Origin: Haemophilus parainfluenzae
GTDB taxonomy: Bacteria; Pseudomonadota; Gammaproteobacteria; Enterobacterales; Pasteurellaceae
Reading direction: 5' to 3'
Assembly: GCF_036288925.1 (NCBI RefSeq)
Contig: NZ_CP127167.1
Coordinates: 1,860,001 to 1,924,000, forward strand
Length of the DNA stretch: 64,000 bases
The position numbers and the translations under genes were made by a program. Under the pieces are notes generated by a model that did not search any database, was not told the DNA's origin, and worked only from the letters and a program-made list of their open reading frames with translations. Below are positions 49,635 through 61,735 of the stretch, piece by piece; position 1 is the first letter of the stretch; the number at the start of each line of letters is the position of its first letter.

Positions 49635-50987
49635 ATGTCTCATTTATCGGTAGCAAAATTCGGCGGTACATCTGTTGCAAACTATTCAGCCATGCAAGCC
49701 TGTGCCAAAATTATTATTGCCGATCCTAATACCCGCGTTGTCGTGCTTTCTGCATCGGCAGGTGTCACAAACTTATTAGTTGCCCTAGCCAATGGTGTAG
49801 AAGCAGAAGAACGTGCAAAATTAATCGGTGAAGTCCGCCAAATTCAAGAAAATATTTTAAATGAATTACAAGACGATAGCCGTGTACGTCCTATCATCGA
49901 AAAATACTTAGAAAATATTGCCGCACTTTCTGAAGCGGCTAGCCTTGCAACATCACTTGCTTTAACCGATGAACTCATTAGCCATGGCGAAATGATGTCA
50001 ACACAAATTTTCATTGAAGTATTAAGAGAATTACGAACATCAGCCACCTGGATCGATGTACGTACTTTAGTGGCAACTAATGATAACTTTGGTAAAGCCG
50101 CACCAGATGATGCTCAAACTCAAGTTAACTGTGATAATTTGTTAAAACCATTAATTGATCAAGGTGAACTGGTTATTACCCAAGGATTTATTGGCCGTGA
50201 ACCAAATGGCAAAACCACAACTTTAGGTCGAGGAGGTAGTGACTACTCTGCTGCACTTTTAGCGGAAGTATTAAATGCAAAAGACGTATTAATTTGGACG
50301 GATGTAGCGGGTATTTATACGACTGATCCGCGTATTGTACCCAATGCACAACGCATTGATACAATGAGTTTCTCCGAAGCTGCTGAAATGGCAACCTTTG
50401 GTGCGAAAGTATTACACCCTGCAACACTACTTCCAGCTGTGCGCAGTAATATCCCTGTTTATGTCGGTTCTAGTAAAGCGCCTGATGCAGGCGGTACTTG
50501 GGTAACACGCGATCCACAACCACGTCCTACATTTCGTGCAATTGCATTACGTCGCGATCAAACCCTATTAACCCTTTCAAGTCTAAGTATGCTACATGCA
50601 CAAGGCTTCCTGGCGAATGTATTCAATATCTTGTCCAACTATAAAATTTCCGTCGATACAATCACCACGTCTGAAGTGAGCATCGCATTAACCTTAGATA
50701 AAACAGGATCTGTTTCATCTGGTATCGAATTACTTTCTCCAGAATTATTAGAAGAATTAAGCCAATATTGTACCGTGAAAGTCGATACAGGCTTATCGCT
50801 TGTTGCATTAATTGGCAATGACTTACACCTCGCTTCTGGTGTAGCAAAACGTATTTTTGACACCCTAGAAGGCTATAACATTCGCATGATTAGCTATGGC
50901 GCAAGTACGAATAACATTTGTATGCTCGCGCATAGTGACAAAGCAGATGACGTAGTACGTTCATTACATAAATCGTTGTTTGAATAA
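49635..50987 (+). CDS. lysC: Aspartokinase III (lysine-sensitive type)
   Basis: A 450-residue monofunctional aspartokinase, first step from aspartate to lysine, methionine and threonine. The kinase domain has AKFGGTSVANY, TQGFIGREPNGKTTTLGRGGSDYSAALLAEVLNA and WTDVAGIYTTDPRIVP. C-terminal ACT domains (about 310-450; KISVDTITTSEVSIALTLD) give lysine control as in E. coli LysC. No homoserine dehydrogenase domain is attached. AGAGGATTATCTT precedes the ATG. Confidence 0.95.
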   Translation: MSHLSVAKFGGTSVANYSAMQACAKIIIADPNTRVVVLSASAGVTNLLVALANGVEAEERAKLIGEVRQIQENILNELQDDSRVRPIIEKYLENIAALSEAASLATSLALTDELISHGEMMSTQIFIEVLRELRTSATWIDVRTLVATNDNFGKAAPDDAQTQVNCDNLLKPLIDQGELVITQGFIGREPNGKTTTLGRGGSDYSAALLAEVLNAKDVLIWTDVAGIYTTDPRIVPNAQRIDTMSFSEAAEMATFGAKVLHPATLLPAVRSNIPVYVGSSKAPDAGGTWVTRDPQPRPTFRAIALRRDQTLLTLSSLSMLHAQGFLANVFNILSNYKISVDTITTSEVSIALTLDKTGSVSSGIELLSPELLEELSQYCTVKVDTGLSLVALIGNDLHLASGVAKRIFDTLEGYNIRMISYGASTNNICMLAHSDKADDVVRSLHKSLFE

Positions 50988-51000
50988 TAAATTTAGAGAA

Positions 51001-51028
51001 AGTGCGGTTAAAAATAACCGCATTTTTT
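51001..51028 (+). terminator. Terminator of lysC, built on an uptake signal
   Basis: TGCGGTTA (51003-51010) pairs with TAACCGCA (51015-51022), followed by six Ts. The left arm is an AAGTGCGGT uptake signal. Confidence 0.9.
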
Positions 51029-51082
51029 ACGTTTTAAATTTGAGATTAAGGCAAAAAAAGAGTAAAGTAATCGTTTGTCTGA

Positions 51083-52414
<1,332 letters not shown>

Positions 52415-52431
52415 AACGGCATAAAAATAAA

Positions 52432-52466
52432 CCGCACTTTGGCACAACCAAGTGCGGGTATTTTTT
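52432..52466 (+). terminator. Terminator of purA, two facing uptake signals
   Basis: CCGCACTTTGG (52432-52442) pairs with CCAAGTGCGG (52448-52457) with a one-base bulge, followed by GTATTTTTT. Confidence 0.85.
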
Positions 52467-52478
52467 AAGGAGTTTTTA

Positions 52479-53144
52479 ATGACTGAACAAGATATTGCTG
52501 ACTACCTAAAAAATCACCCTGATTTTTTTACCCATCATCCTGAACTACTTCAACTGCTTAGTATTCCGCATAGCCATGAAGAAGGGACGATTTCCTTAGT
52601 CGAAGCACAGCTTGCTCAGCAACGAGAACAAATCAAAACGCTTACTCAACTCCTCGAAAAATTTCATCTGCTTGCCCATCAAGAAGCGGATATCTTCTTT
52701 GCTCTGTTACCTTTGCAGAAAAAACTATTTCAAACAGAAGACTTTATTGCCATCAATGAAAAACTTGATGACTGGGCAAAAGGCTATGAGCTAAAAGGTG
52801 CTAAAATCTTACTTTTCACTGACAGCTGGCAAAAAAAGGACACTATTCCTGAACAACATTGGCTAGACCGAAAAGCGTTTGAACTCATTCGCCTAGAGCG
52901 CATGGGGTTACGCCAATTCTATTTAGGCGATCTCTCCAATAAAGAAAAAGCCCTTATGTTCCTTCCGGAAGAACTCCCTATCGGTTCTGTGGCGATTTGC
53001 CGTTTAGGTGGAACACCGCAAAAACCAACCGCACTTTTAGTCTTCAAATCTCGAGACACTGACCGTTTCCACAACGACCAAGACACCACATTTCTTCGAC
53101 ATTTAGTCGATATTGTAGAATTGCATTTGGGAAGGTGGCTTTAA
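52479..53144 (+). CDS. DUF484 family protein
   Basis: A 221-residue cytosolic protein of the DUF484 family. The N-terminus is typical (DIADYLKNHPDFFTHHPELLQLLSIPH), with a coiled-coil segment around 45-70 (AQLAQQREQIKTLTQLLEKF) and a GAF-like C-terminal domain (LPIGSVAICRLGG, FLRHLVDIVELHLGRWL). Function unknown; in many gamma-proteobacteria it sits beside dapF and xerC, but here it follows purA. AAGGAG eight bases ahead supports the ATG at 52479 over an upstream in-frame GTG-type start at 52452. Confidence 0.88.
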   Translation: MTEQDIADYLKNHPDFFTHHPELLQLLSIPHSHEEGTISLVEAQLAQQREQIKTLTQLLEKFHLLAHQEADIFFALLPLQKKLFQTEDFIAINEKLDDWAKGYELKGAKILLFTDSWQKKDTIPEQHWLDRKAFELIRLERMGLRQFYLGDLSNKEKALMFLPEELPIGSVAICRLGGTPQKPTALLVFKSRDTDRFHNDQDTTFLRHLVDIVELHLGRWL

Positions 53145-53263
53145 ATATTGAAAATCAACTTGTGATATACAATCATCATTATGAGTAACGGGTATGCTAC
53201 ATAGCATTAACACCATTTTGTCATTTCCTTTATTAACTATTAGCATTCAGTCAAAACACCTAA

Positions 53264-53324
53264 AAAGAAAGTCCAATTATTCGGCCACCCAAAAATGCGA
53301 AGCCTTCTTAACCTGACTTTCTTT
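53264..53324 (-). terminator. Possible terminator of ilvIH
   Basis: AAAGAAAGTC (53264-53273) pairs with GACTTTCTTT (53315-53324) over a long loop. The As on the left become Ts on the minus strand just after the ilvH stop. The loop is long, so the call is moderate. Confidence 0.5.
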
Positions 53325-53329
53325 GATGA

Positions 53330-53821
53330 TTAAAGTATATTCTTCTCACCACGAGAAAGACTAATTAAGCCTGAACGCACAATTTCAAGTAATGTGCTTT
53401 CTTCTTTCAGTGCCTCAACAAAAGCATCTAATTTGTCTTTTGTACCCGTTAACTGAATGGTATAAGATTTTGTTGTCACATCCACAATCTGACCACGGAA
53501 GATGTCGGCTAAACGTTTTAATTCATCACGCGATGAACCTGTTGCACGCACTTTCACTAACACCACTTCACGTTCTACGTGATCATGCTCACTCAAATTG
53601 ATAACTTTAAACACATCCACTAATTTGTGAAGTTGCTTTTCAATTTGCTCAAGTACTTGCTCATCCCCTACCGCTTCAATCGTCATACGAGAAAGGGTTG
53701 GGTCGTCCGTAGGTGCCACGGTTAAGCTTTCAATGTTAAATGCACGTTGGGAAAATAAGCCGACCACTCGAGATAATGCACCGGATTCATTTTCTAATAA
53801 AACAGATAAAATTCTACGCAT
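53330..53821 (-). CDS. ilvH: Acetolactate synthase III small (regulatory) subunit
   Basis: A 163-residue ACT-domain regulatory subunit: [38 protein letters not shown] carries the valine-binding ACT motif (GALSRV), and the C-terminal half ends GLISLSRGEKNIL. It gives valine feedback control to IlvI. It starts in a one-base overlap with the ilvI stop (TAATG). Confidence 0.96.
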   Translation of the reverse strand: MRRILSVLLENESGALSRVVGLFSQRAFNIESLTVAPTDDPTLSRMTIEAVGDEQVLEQIEKQLHKLVDVFKVINLSEHDHVEREVVLVKVRATGSSRDELKRLADIFRGQIVDVTTKSYTIQLTGTKDKLDAFVEALKEESTLLEIVRSGLISLSRGEKNIL

Positions 53822-55545
53822 TATTCTTTCTCCTCTTGTGGTTTGCTGAAAATCATCTCATTCATCGCCCCGCCGCGAACTTGCATCGGGTAAACGTGTT
53901 CGGTTTCATCAACATTAATATCAACAAAAACCAATTTATTTTTAATGCTGAAGGCTTCTTGTAATTTGCTGTCTAATTCATCAGGTGTCGAAATTTGAAT
54001 CCCCACATGACCATAAGACTCGGCTAACTTCACGAAATCTGGTAAAGAATTCATATAAGTTTGGGAATGGCGACCTGAGTAAATCAAATCTTGCCATTGT
54101 TTTACCATGCCTAAGAAGTGGTTGTTCAAACAAATCACCACAACTGGAATGCGATATTGTGTTGCCGTTGAAAGCTCTTGAATATTCATTTGAATACTGC
54201 CATCACCCGTTACACAAACTACAGTTGCGTCAGGATGTGCAAGTTTCACCCCTAATGCAGCAGGTAAACCAAAGCCCATCGTACCCGCACCACCTGAATT
54301 GATCCAACGACGCGGTAAATCAAACGGATAATGCAATGCAGCAAACATTTGGTGTTGCCCTACATCCGATGCCACATAAGCTTGGCCTTTTGTTATGCGA
54401 TATACCGCTTCCATCACTTGCTGTGGTTTGATAACGCCTGAAGTGCGGTCGAAATCTAAGCATTTTTTTGCTTTCCATTCATCGATTTGTTTCCACCAAT
54501 CTTCTAAGTGATTTTGCGGACGCGAACCGATTTCTTCACCTAATAAACTTAAGAATTCATCCAATACATTTTTCGCATTACCTACAATTGGAATCGCAGC
54601 AGGTACATTTTTGGAAATAGAGGTTGGGTCAATATCAATCTGAATCACTTTTGCATTCGGACAATATTTATCTAAGTTGTTAGTGGTTCGGTCATCAAAA
54701 CGTACCCCAACACCAAGGATTAAATCACTTTCATGCATCGCTGTGTTAGCTTCATAAGTTCCGTGCATCCCAAGCATGCCTAAGAATTGTTTATCGGTAC
54801 TAGGATACACACCTAAACCCATTAATGATGACGTGACCGGTAAATTTAAACGTTGCGCAAATTGTATTAATTCTTCATGACAACTTGCCGCAATTGCCCC
54901 ACCACCCACGAATAAAACCGGTTTTTTAGCTACTAATAATGCTTTTAATGCTTTCTTAATTTGACCTTTGTGACCATTTACCGTTGGATTATAAGAACGA
55001 AGCTCAACAGATTTTGGATATTCATAAGGATATTTTAATGTTGGGTTTACGGTATCTTTTGGAATATCTACGACAACGGGACCTGGACGGCCTGTTGAAG
55101 CAATATAAAAGGCTTTTTTCAAGATCCCTGGAATATCTTCTGCTTTTTTAACGATAAAGCTGTGTTTAACCACTGGGCGAGAAATCCCCACCATATCACA
55201 TTCTTGGAACGCATCACGACCGATTAAGCTACTCATCACCTGACCTGAAATGATCACCATTGGCACAGAATCAGTATAAGCGGTCAAAATACCCGTAATC
55301 GCGTTGGTTGCACCTGGTCCTGATGTGACTAATACACAACCCACTTTACCTGTCGCACGTGCATAACCATCTGCCATATGTACCGCTGCTTGCTCATGAC
55401 GGACTAAAATATGCTCAATTCCACCAAGAGTATGGATTGCATCATAAATATCCAATACGGCACCGCCTGGATAACCAAATAAATACTCAACGCCTTCGTC
55501 ACGCAAAGACTGAACCACCATTTCCGCACCGGATAATTTCTTCAT
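53821..55545 (-). CDS. ilvI: Acetolactate synthase III large (catalytic) subunit
   Basis: A 574-residue thiamine-diphosphate enzyme, first common step of valine, leucine and isoleucine synthesis. The catalytic Glu lies in [22 protein letters not shown] (near residue 48), the FAD/central domain in the middle, and the ThDP-Mg motif [29 protein letters not shown] in the C-terminal third. An in-frame uptake signal lies at about 54437. ilvH is translationally coupled. Confidence 0.97.
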   Translation of the reverse strand: MKKLSGAEMVVQSLRDEGVEYLFGYPGGAVLDIYDAIHTLGGIEHILVRHEQAAVHMADGYARATGKVGCVLVTSGPGATNAITGILTAYTDSVPMVIISGQVMSSLIGRDAFQECDMVGISRPVVKHSFIVKKAEDIPGILKKAFYIASTGRPGPVVVDIPKDTVNPTLKYPYEYPKSVELRSYNPTVNGHKGQIKKALKALLVAKKPVLFVGGGAIAASCHEELIQFAQRLNLPVTSSLMGLGVYPSTDKQFLGMLGMHGTYEANTAMHESDLILGVGVRFDDRTTNNLDKYCPNAKVIQIDIDPTSISKNVPAAIPIVGNAKNVLDEFLSLLGEEIGSRPQNHLEDWWKQIDEWKAKKCLDFDRTSGVIKPQQVMEAVYRITKGQAYVASDVGQHQMFAALHYPFDLPRRWINSGGAGTMGFGLPAALGVKLAHPDATVVCVTGDGSIQMNIQELSTATQYRIPVVVICLNNHFLGMVKQWQDLIYSGRHSQTYMNSLPDFVKLAESYGHVGIQISTPDELDSKLQEAFSIKNKLVFVDINVDETEHVYPMQVRGGAMNEMIFSKPQEEKE

Positions 55546-55915
55546 ATTTTACTCCTAAAACTGACCGCACTTTTATTTGTTACGATTCGTATCAAAACAA
55601 TGGAAACATCATACCGAAAGAAAACAACTTGTCTAGCATTGCAAAAGTCTAAAAAGACAAATTTAAAAGAATTAAAATCTGGAAAAATATGAAAATAAAG
55701 TTTTAAATAAATATTAAAGTCAAAAAATAAAGAGAATTGTATTTTTATATAGAGTTTTATAAAAATAAAAAAATTTTATTCTTTTGTTCAGAAATTTGAA
55801 CTAGATCACATTTTAAATGTTGTGTTCTCTTATGAGTGGAAGAAAAAGAATCGATGACAAGAAAAAACCGCACTTGGAAGCCCAAAAGTGCGGTTAGATT
55901 TTAAGTGATTTTTAA
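55546..55915. promoter_or_regulatory. ilvI upstream region with CRP-like site
   Basis: 370 bp, strongly AT-rich and without a gene. It holds an uptake signal (ACCGCACTT near 55563), a CRP-like palindrome TTTGA-N6-TCACA (55795-55810) about 250 bp before ilvI, and the fabB terminator at the far end. I saw no leader peptide rich in Leu, Ile or Val codons. Confidence 0.4.
55866..55895 (-). terminator. Terminator of fabB, two facing uptake signals
   Basis: AACCGCACTT (55866-55875) pairs perfectly with AAGTGCGGTT (55886-55895); on the minus strand the stem is followed by TTTTTC. It lies 20 bp after the fabB stop. Confidence 0.85.
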
Positions 55916-57136
55916 TTAGCCGTTATAGCGTTTGAACACTAAAGTTGCGTTTGTACCACCGAAACCAAAGCTATTTGACATGACAGTTTGTAAGCCTGCA
56001 TTTTCTTTTGTTTCAGTCACGATATTGCAGCCTTTTGCCGCTTCGTCTAATGTTTCGATATTAATGCTTGGTGCAATGAAGTCATTGTGTAACATTAATA
56101 AGGTATAGATTGCTTCGTGTGCACCTGCTGCACCTAAAGAGTGACCGGTCATTGATTTGGTTGAAGAAATCGCTGGAATTTTGTCACCAAATACATTTTT
56201 GATTGCCCCTAATTCTTTCACATCACCAACTGGTGTTGATGTACCGTGTACGTTGATGTAATCAATTGGAGTATCTACCGTTGCCATTGCTTGTTTCATA
56301 CAACGCTCTGCCCCTTCACCGCTTGGCGCGACCATGTCGTAACCATCAGAAGTTGCACCATAACCCACGATTTCAGCGTAGATTTTTGCGCCACGTGCTA
56401 ATGCATGTTCTAATTCTTCAACCACTACAACAGCACCACCACCAGCGATAACGAAACCATCACGGTTTGCATCGTAAGCACGAGAAGCTTTTTCTGGGGT
56501 ATCATTGTATTTGGTTGAAACAGCACCCATTGCATCGAATTCAGTTGCACATTCCCAAGATAATTCTTCCGCACCACCCGCGAAAACCACATCTTGTTTA
56601 CCTAATTGGATTAATTCAACTGCGTGACCGATACAGTGTGCAGAAGTTGCACAAGCAGAGCTGATTGAGTAGTTCACACCACGGATTTTGTAAGGGGTTG
56701 CTAAACAAGCTGACACACTTGATGCCATGGTTTTAGTTACCGCATAAGGACCAATCGCTTTCACACCGCGTGGACCACGCACTGCATCACAAGCCACTAA
56801 TTGGTTATGTGCTGAACCAGTACCTGCACCGATTACAAGACCTGTACGGTCATTTGAAACTTGATCTTCTGTTAAACCTGAATCTTCAATCGCTTCACGC
56901 ATTGAAAGGTATGCATAAGCTGCCGCATCCCCCATAAAACGATACACTTTACGATCGATATGCTCGCTTGGATCAAGTTTGATTGTGCCGGCAACATGGC
57001 TACGCATTTTCATTTCAACAAACTCAGGGACAATTTCAATTCCCGATTTACCCGCTTTTAATGATGCCAAAACTTCTTCTTTGTTGTTACCGATACTTGA
57101 AATAATACCAAAACCAGTAATTACAGCTCTTTTCAT
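55916..57136 (-). CDS. fabB: Beta-ketoacyl-ACP synthase I
   Basis: A 406-residue condensing enzyme of fatty-acid elongation, needed for unsaturated fatty acids in gamma-proteobacteria. The Cys-His-His triad can be placed in [27 protein letters not shown] and [14 protein letters not shown]. The C-terminal [15 protein letters not shown] is intact. AAGGAATAAAG precedes the ATG. A FadR-like site overlaps the promoter region, as in E. coli fabB. Confidence 0.97.
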   Translation of the reverse strand: MKRAVITGFGIISSIGNNKEEVLASLKAGKSGIEIVPEFVEMKMRSHVAGTIKLDPSEHIDRKVYRFMGDAAAYAYLSMREAIEDSGLTEDQVSNDRTGLVIGAGTGSAHNQLVACDAVRGPRGVKAIGPYAVTKTMASSVSACLATPYKIRGVNYSISSACATSAHCIGHAVELIQLGKQDVVFAGGAEELSWECATEFDAMGAVSTKYNDTPEKASRAYDANRDGFVIAGGGAVVVVEELEHALARGAKIYAEIVGYGATSDGYDMVAPSGEGAERCMKQAMATVDTPIDYINVHGTSTPVGDVKELGAIKNVFGDKIPAISSTKSMTGHSLGAAGAHEAIYTLLMLHNDFIAPSINIETLDEAAKGCNIVTETKENAGLQTVMSNSFGFGGTNATLVFKRYNG

Positions 57137-57198
57137 TCTTTATTCCTTATGATTTAGGGGAAATTTAATTCAACTTACAGTTGTTAGCTGAACGCAAT

Positions 57199-57249
57199 TT
57201 ACTATGAAATGAAAATATTGCAAGCAATAATTCATTTGTTCGACCAGTT
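57199..57249 (-). promoter_or_regulatory. fabB promoter with FadR-like operator
   Basis: On the minus strand AACTGGTCGAACAAATG (57233-57249) matches 13 of 17 positions of the E. coli FadR consensus AACTGGTCGGACCAGTT, with a perfect left half. Five bases on comes TTGCTT (57222-57227), 17 bp, then TAGTAA (57199-57204). A FadR site just upstream of the -35 is the activating position. Confidence 0.55.
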
Positions 57250-57318
57250 AAGTTTTAACCGTCTCAAAATTTCCGTGCTATTATAAAAGAATTTGATAAG
57301 GCAAAAAAGGGCTAACAC

Positions 57319-59328
57319 ATGTTCACCATTCAGCATGCAAAAATTCATTTTAACGAAGAGAATACCCCCGTTTCAGATAAGTTTGATGACGTGTATTTTT
57401 CCAATCAAGATGGTTTAGCAGAAACCCACTATGTGTTTTTAGAAGGTAATCAGTTGTGGGAACGTTGGGTTCATTACCAAGAAGCCCATTTTGTTATTGC
57501 TGAAACAGGGTTTGGCACAGGATTAAATTTCTTTGCGGTGACCACGCTATTCCGTGAATTTCGTCAGAAATATCCAGATTCACCTTTAAAACGCCTTTAT
57601 TTTATCTCTTTCGAAAAATACCCTTTGCCACTTGATGCATTACAACAAGCTCATTTAGCCTATCCACAATTTTCTTGTCTTGCTCAGCATTCACAACAGC
57701 ATTGGCTTAATCCCATTCAAGGTTGCTATCGTTTTCATTTTGATGAAACCACGTTAGATCTTTGGTTTGGCGATGTCGCTGAAAATCTGCCGCAACTGGG
57801 CGATTATATGAATAGCAAAATTGATGCGTGGTTTTTAGATGGTTTTGCGCCGAGTAAAAACCCCGACATGTGGAATGAGCAGCTTTATCAGCAAATGTTT
57901 CGTTTTACCAAGCTACAAGGTACCTTTGCGACTTTCACTGCGGCAAGTGCGGTGAGAAAAGGCTTAGAAAATGCAGGCTTTAATATGAAGAAACGCAAAG
58001 GCTTTGGTAAAAAACGGGAATGTCTTTCTGGTCAAAAAACGCAGGAAAAACTGACCGCACTTTCTGCGCCCTGGTTTCATAGTCAGCCAGCCAATCTCAA
58101 AGAACAAGATATTGCCATTATTGGTGGCGGGATAGCCTCGCTTTGTACAGCCATTTCATTGGTTAAACGTGGGGCTAAAATCACGATTTATTGCGAAGAT
58201 GAGCAAACCGCTCTCAATGCATCCGGCAATAAACAAGGCGCTTTTTATCCACAACTGAGCGATGATAACGAACGCAATATTCGTTTTTATATTCATGCTT
58301 TTGCCTATGGCCATCAATTCCTACAATGGGCAATTCAACAACAAATCGAATTCGAACATGAGTTCTGTGGTGTCACACTTTGTGCTTACAATGAGAAAGC
58401 TGAAAGTAAATTAAATAAAATCGCTGAGCTGAATTTGCCTTCTGATTTATATCAGTCACTAAACCAAACTGAATTAAGCGAAAAAGTAGGTTTACCGTTA
58501 CCTTTTGGTGGCGGTTTTATTCCTCAAGGCGCTTGGCTTGCACCACGTCAGTTAGTTCAGCATGCTTTTGCCTTTTTAGAAAAACAAGGTGTCCAGATTA
58601 AAACATCACAAAAAGTAACCGCACTTTCTCAAACAGAAAATAGTTGGCAAATCACCACAGCTGAAAATAAAACTTTCTGCCATGAAGTGGTTGTTTTAGC
58701 AAACGGGCATAAACTCACTGAGTTTGAACAAATGCAAAAACTGCCACTCTACCCAGTTCGCGGACAAGTAAGCCAAATTCCGACATCGGAAAACTTGCTA
58801 AAACTCAAAACCGTGTTGTGCTATGACGGCTACCTGACGCCAGTCGATCAAGCGAAAACCAGCCATTGTATTGGTGCCAGTCATGTTCGTGATAATTCGA
58901 CTCGTGAATTTAGCCTCACTGAACAACAAGAAAACCAACAAAAAATTCAGCAAAATATACCTGAAGAGTGGACAAAAGAAGTGGATACATCGAGTAATCT
59001 TGCTCGAATCGGTGTACGTTGTTCGGTACGTGATCTTACGCCAATGATGGGCGCTGTTCCTCATTTTCCAACACAGCAAGTGCAATATCAAAATTTGTTT
59101 AATTTACGCCGCCGTAAACAGCCAATAGAACAAGCTGAAAACTACCCTAATCTCTATTTAATCGGTGCATTAGGCTCACGAGGATTAACTTCTGCGCCAT
59201 TTTTAGGGGAAACACTGGCTTCCTTAATTTATGGCGAACCCTTACCGATGAGTGAAGATCTAATTCATAACTTAATGCCAAACCGCAGTTGGGTCAGACG
59301 CTGGTTGAAAGGGGCGGAGGTGAAATAA
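57319..59328 (+). CDS. mnmC: Bifunctional tRNA mnm5s2U34 synthesis enzyme MnmC
   Basis: A 669-residue two-domain enzyme. The N-terminal ~245 residues are the SAM methyltransferase (MnmC2: [37 protein letters not shown]). From about residue 265 an FAD-dependent oxidase follows (MnmC1: [31 protein letters not shown]; ending [19 protein letters not shown]). It converts cmnm5s2U at the tRNA wobble position to mnm5s2U. Three uptake signals lie inside or just after it. Confidence 0.97.
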   Translation: MFTIQHAKIHFNEENTPVSDKFDDVYFSNQDGLAETHYVFLEGNQLWERWVHYQEAHFVIAETGFGTGLNFFAVTTLFREFRQKYPDSPLKRLYFISFEKYPLPLDALQQAHLAYPQFSCLAQHSQQHWLNPIQGCYRFHFDETTLDLWFGDVAENLPQLGDYMNSKIDAWFLDGFAPSKNPDMWNEQLYQQMFRFTKLQGTFATFTAASAVRKGLENAGFNMKKRKGFGKKRECLSGQKTQEKLTALSAPWFHSQPANLKEQDIAIIGGGIASLCTAISLVKRGAKITIYCEDEQTALNASGNKQGAFYPQLSDDNERNIRFYIHAFAYGHQFLQWAIQQQIEFEHEFCGVTLCAYNEKAESKLNKIAELNLPSDLYQSLNQTELSEKVGLPLPFGGGFIPQGAWLAPRQLVQHAFAFLEKQGVQIKTSQKVTALSQTENSWQITTAENKTFCHEVVVLANGHKLTEFEQMQKLPLYPVRGQVSQIPTSENLLKLKTVLCYDGYLTPVDQAKTSHCIGASHVRDNSTREFSLTEQQENQQKIQQNIPEEWTKEVDTSSNLARIGVRCSVRDLTPMMGAVPHFPTQQVQYQNLFNLRRRKQPIEQAENYPNLYLIGALGSRGLTSAPFLGETLASLIYGEPLPMSEDLIHNLMPNRSWVRRWLKGAEVK

Positions 59329-59333
59329 AAAAA

Positions 59334-59358
59334 GTGCGGTTAAAATCAACCGCCTTTT
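59334..59358 (+). terminator. Terminator of mnmC, built on an uptake signal
   Basis: GCGGTT (59336-59341) pairs with AACCGC (59348-59353), followed by TTTTTC; the left arm is part of AAGTGCGGT. The gap to the convergent Sel1 gene is only 32 bp. Confidence 0.75.
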
Positions 59359-59360
59359 TC

Positions 59361-60035
59361 TTAATACAAGCTTAAACGTTGTAATCGCTGTCTGGCGATT
59401 TCTTTGATTTCATCCTTTTTTGCCGTATTCATAATTTCCAAATAAAGCAATTTGGCCAAACCAATATTCACTTGTGTCCCAATCCCTTCTTCATACAAAC
59501 GAGCCAAACGGAATCGCCCCTCATTGCTACCCGCATTCGCAGCTTTTTGGAACCATTCAAAGGCTTTGGTAAATTCTTTCTGATTGGTATAGATTTCCCC
59601 TAATGTAAGCATGGCATCAGGATCTTTTGTCGCACTGGTTTCAAATAATTTAATCGCTTGAGCAGTATCTTGCTTCACATAGTTGTTACCGTTGAAATAC
59701 ATGACTGCCAAATTATTGATAGCTTTAATACTGCCTCGCTCAGCAGCTTCGCTAAACCACCAATAGGCCAACTCTTCATTTTCATCTACTCCGCGACCTA
59801 AATTATAAAGCATCCCTAAATTGCTTTGAGCTTGTAAATTACCTTCCAAAGCTAAAGGATACATAATTTCAAAAACGGCTTTCCAATCTTGTTTCTCAGC
59901 CAGTTTTTGCGCCAGATCCATTTTTTGCTGTTCTGTCATTTGTGCTTTATCCACCAAATCAATGGTTTTCATGGCAAATGCTGAACTGCTTAAGGTGAGC
60001 GTGGTGAGGAGTAAAAGTTTGGCTAATGTCTTCAT
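59361..60035 (-). CDS. Periplasmic Sel1-repeat protein
   Basis: A 224-residue protein with a signal peptide ([21 protein letters not shown]) and about four Sel1-like TPR repeats, for example [64 protein letters not shown] and [14 protein letters not shown]. Such proteins act as binding scaffolds. Partner unknown. It starts one base after the YwiC-like gene stop, so both are on one transcript. Confidence 0.85.
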   Translation of the reverse strand: MKTLAKLLLLTTLTLSSSAFAMKTIDLVDKAQMTEQQKMDLAQKLAEKQDWKAVFEIMYPLALEGNLQAQSNLGMLYNLGRGVDENEELAYWWFSEAAERGSIKAINNLAVMYFNGNNYVKQDTAQAIKLFETSATKDPDAMLTLGEIYTNQKEFTKAFEWFQKAANAGSNEGRFRLARLYEEGIGTQVNIGLAKLLYLEIMNTAKKDEIKEIARQRLQRLSLY

Positions 60036-60036
60036 C

Positions 60037-60753
60037 TTATAACGTCGCTATCAATAAAATAATCAAAAAAATGGCGGATGTTCCGAATTCTATTAGACCG
60101 ACTTGCTTCACGGAAAGTTTCTTGGTGGGTAAATAAATCGCACGAATTAATGCCGGCACAAAAGCAAGTGATAAGACATATTGTTGGGTAAACAAGCAAC
60201 CAAGCACGCAAAGCACATGGAAAATAATAGAGGCTTTGAGATAAAGCGGATTTTTGCGTTCACGCATCATTGATTTGACATAAAGCGTCGTGCCTATAAA
60301 AAAGAGACTTGGATACAGTGCTACCCACCAAATTTTTTCGTCAAAAGTGCGGTCAGAAAAATAATAGGATCCCATACCTGCAAGGGCAAAAATCGCAATA
60401 CCCGCTAAATCATTGAGAAGATTACGTTCATCTTTTTTCTTGGTGTAATAGATACTCACCAATACAAAAGGAAACATGGCTGCAATAAAGAAAAGAATTT
60501 GCCAGTTATAAAAAATGGCAGGAAGCGCAAATAAAAAAGCTGTGACACCATAGATGATTGTCCACTTTTTATATTCCGCCATATTTTTGCCTTTAAAGAG
60601 ACTCAGCATTGGGTAACTCAGCAAATACATGCTGAACCAAGCTAAAAGCAAAAAGAAATGCGCCCAAACAGGTGAAGCTAATAACATACCGTAAACAAAA
60701 GGCAATAATGCCATCACAATGGCGCCATATTGATTCGAAATCAGGAGTTTCAT
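60037..60753 (-). CDS. YwiC-like integral membrane protein
   Basis: A 238-residue membrane protein with about seven to eight hydrophobic segments. The N-terminus [20 protein letters not shown] fits the YwiC-like family (NQHGAW-type start). The cytoplasmic loop after the fourth segment ([25 protein letters not shown]) is basic and acidic as in that family. No function is established. It precedes the Sel1-repeat gene on the same strand. Confidence 0.75.
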   Translation of the reverse strand: MKLLISNQYGAIVMALLPFVYGMLLASPVWAHFFLLLAWFSMYLLSYPMLSLFKGKNMAEYKKWTIIYGVTAFLFALPAIFYNWQILFFIAAMFPFVLVSIYYTKKKDERNLLNDLAGIAIFALAGMGSYYFSDRTFDEKIWWVALYPSLFFIGTTLYVKSMMRERKNPLYLKASIIFHVLCVLGCLFTQQYVLSLAFVPALIRAIYLPTKKLSVKQVGLIEFGTSAIFLIILLIATL

Positions 60754-60864
60754 AGTTTTCTTTAGTTGATAAAAATTCTCAATTATTTTATCTCACAATT
60801 TCTTGATTTACAAAGTCTAAAACCGCCTTTAGAATGGAATTATCGTCATCAAAAAGGAGCTATT

Positions 60865-61215
60865 ATGTCGATTCAACGCATTCAACCAAGCAAACGCTTT
60901 TCTGAAGTGGTCATTCATAACAATACTGCCTATTTTGCAGGCCAAGTACCAGAAAAAACCGTTAAGCAAAATGCTTACGAGCAAACCAAAGAAGTCCTTT
61001 CACTGATCGATAAATTATTGGCTAAAATTGGTTCTGAAAAAAGTAAAATTCTTACCACGCAAATCTTCCTTGCTGATATGGCAGATTATGCTCAACTCAA
61101 CCAAGCATGGGATGAATGGGTCGATAGTCAAAATCCACCAAGCCGAGCAACGGTAGAAGCGAAACTTGCAGAGCCTGATTGGAAAGTTGAAATCGTGATT
61201 ATTGCAGCCGTGTAA
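60865..61215 (+). CDS. RidA/RutC family protein (YjgF/UK114)
   Basis: A 116-residue member of the Rid family, trimeric enamine/imine deaminases. The conserved Arg lies in SRATVEAKLAEPDWKVEIVIIAAV, and the AYFAGQVPEKTVKQNAYEQTKEVL and LTTQIFLADMADYAQLN segments are typical of the non-RidA subgroup. The start at 60865 follows AAAAAGGAG at good spacing. A frame open from 60766 would add 33 residues with no family likeness. Confidence 0.9.
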   Translation: MSIQRIQPSKRFSEVVIHNNTAYFAGQVPEKTVKQNAYEQTKEVLSLIDKLLAKIGSEKSKILTTQIFLADMADYAQLNQAWDEWVDSQNPPSRATVEAKLAEPDWKVEIVIIAAV

Positions 61216-61304
61216 GTATAGCTTTTTCAAAATGTGATCAACCGCAAAGAAACTTTTTTGTTTTTCCTTTACACTAAACACAAAATTCAAATAAGGAGTA
61301 ATGT

Positions 61305-61715
61305 ATGCAATCATGGACACCAGAAATATGGCAAGCAGCGGTGATCGGGCTTGTCGTTGGCGTAATCTTCGGCTATTTGCTATTACGTTTAACAAAAGGG
61401 TCTGTTAAAAAACAAGCTCAGACAGAAGCTGAACTGAAAGAAGTGAAAACACAATTAAGCGATAAACAAGCACAACTTGAAAAATATTTCGCTGAAAGTG
61501 CTGAATTATTTAAAACCTTAATTGGTGATTATCAAAAACTGTATCGTCACTATGCGGTTTCATCTGAAGCTTTACTCGGCAATAAACCTACCAATAAAGG
61601 TTTATTTACCCAGCAATTGGTGACAGCCTCATCAGAAAGTAAATCAGAAGAACCCCCACGTGATTATTCTGAAGGTTCATCTGGCTTATTAAAAACAGAT
61701 AAAGAAAACCAATAA
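61305..61715 (+). CDS. zapG: Inner-membrane division/envelope protein ZapG (YhcB, DUF1043)
   Basis: A 136-residue protein with one N-terminal membrane segment (WQAAVIGLVVGVIFGYLLLRL, about 8-29), a coiled coil (about 37-75; AELKEVKTQLSDKQAQLEKYFAESAELF) and the conserved DYQKLYRHYAVSSEALL before a disordered C-terminus. YhcB/ZapG proteins link cell division and envelope growth. AAGGAGTA precedes the ATG. A strong terminator follows. Confidence 0.9.
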   Translation: MQSWTPEIWQAAVIGLVVGVIFGYLLLRLTKGSVKKQAQTEAELKEVKTQLSDKQAQLEKYFAESAELFKTLIGDYQKLYRHYAVSSEALLGNKPTNKGLFTQQLVTASSESKSEEPPRDYSEGSSGLLKTDKENQ

Positions 61716-61735
61716 TGATTAACGGTTGAGCAATA

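Noticed and set aside
55546..55800. Attenuator leader peptide for ilvI
   Set aside because: No short open frame rich in Leu, Ile or Val codons followed by alternative hairpins was seen.
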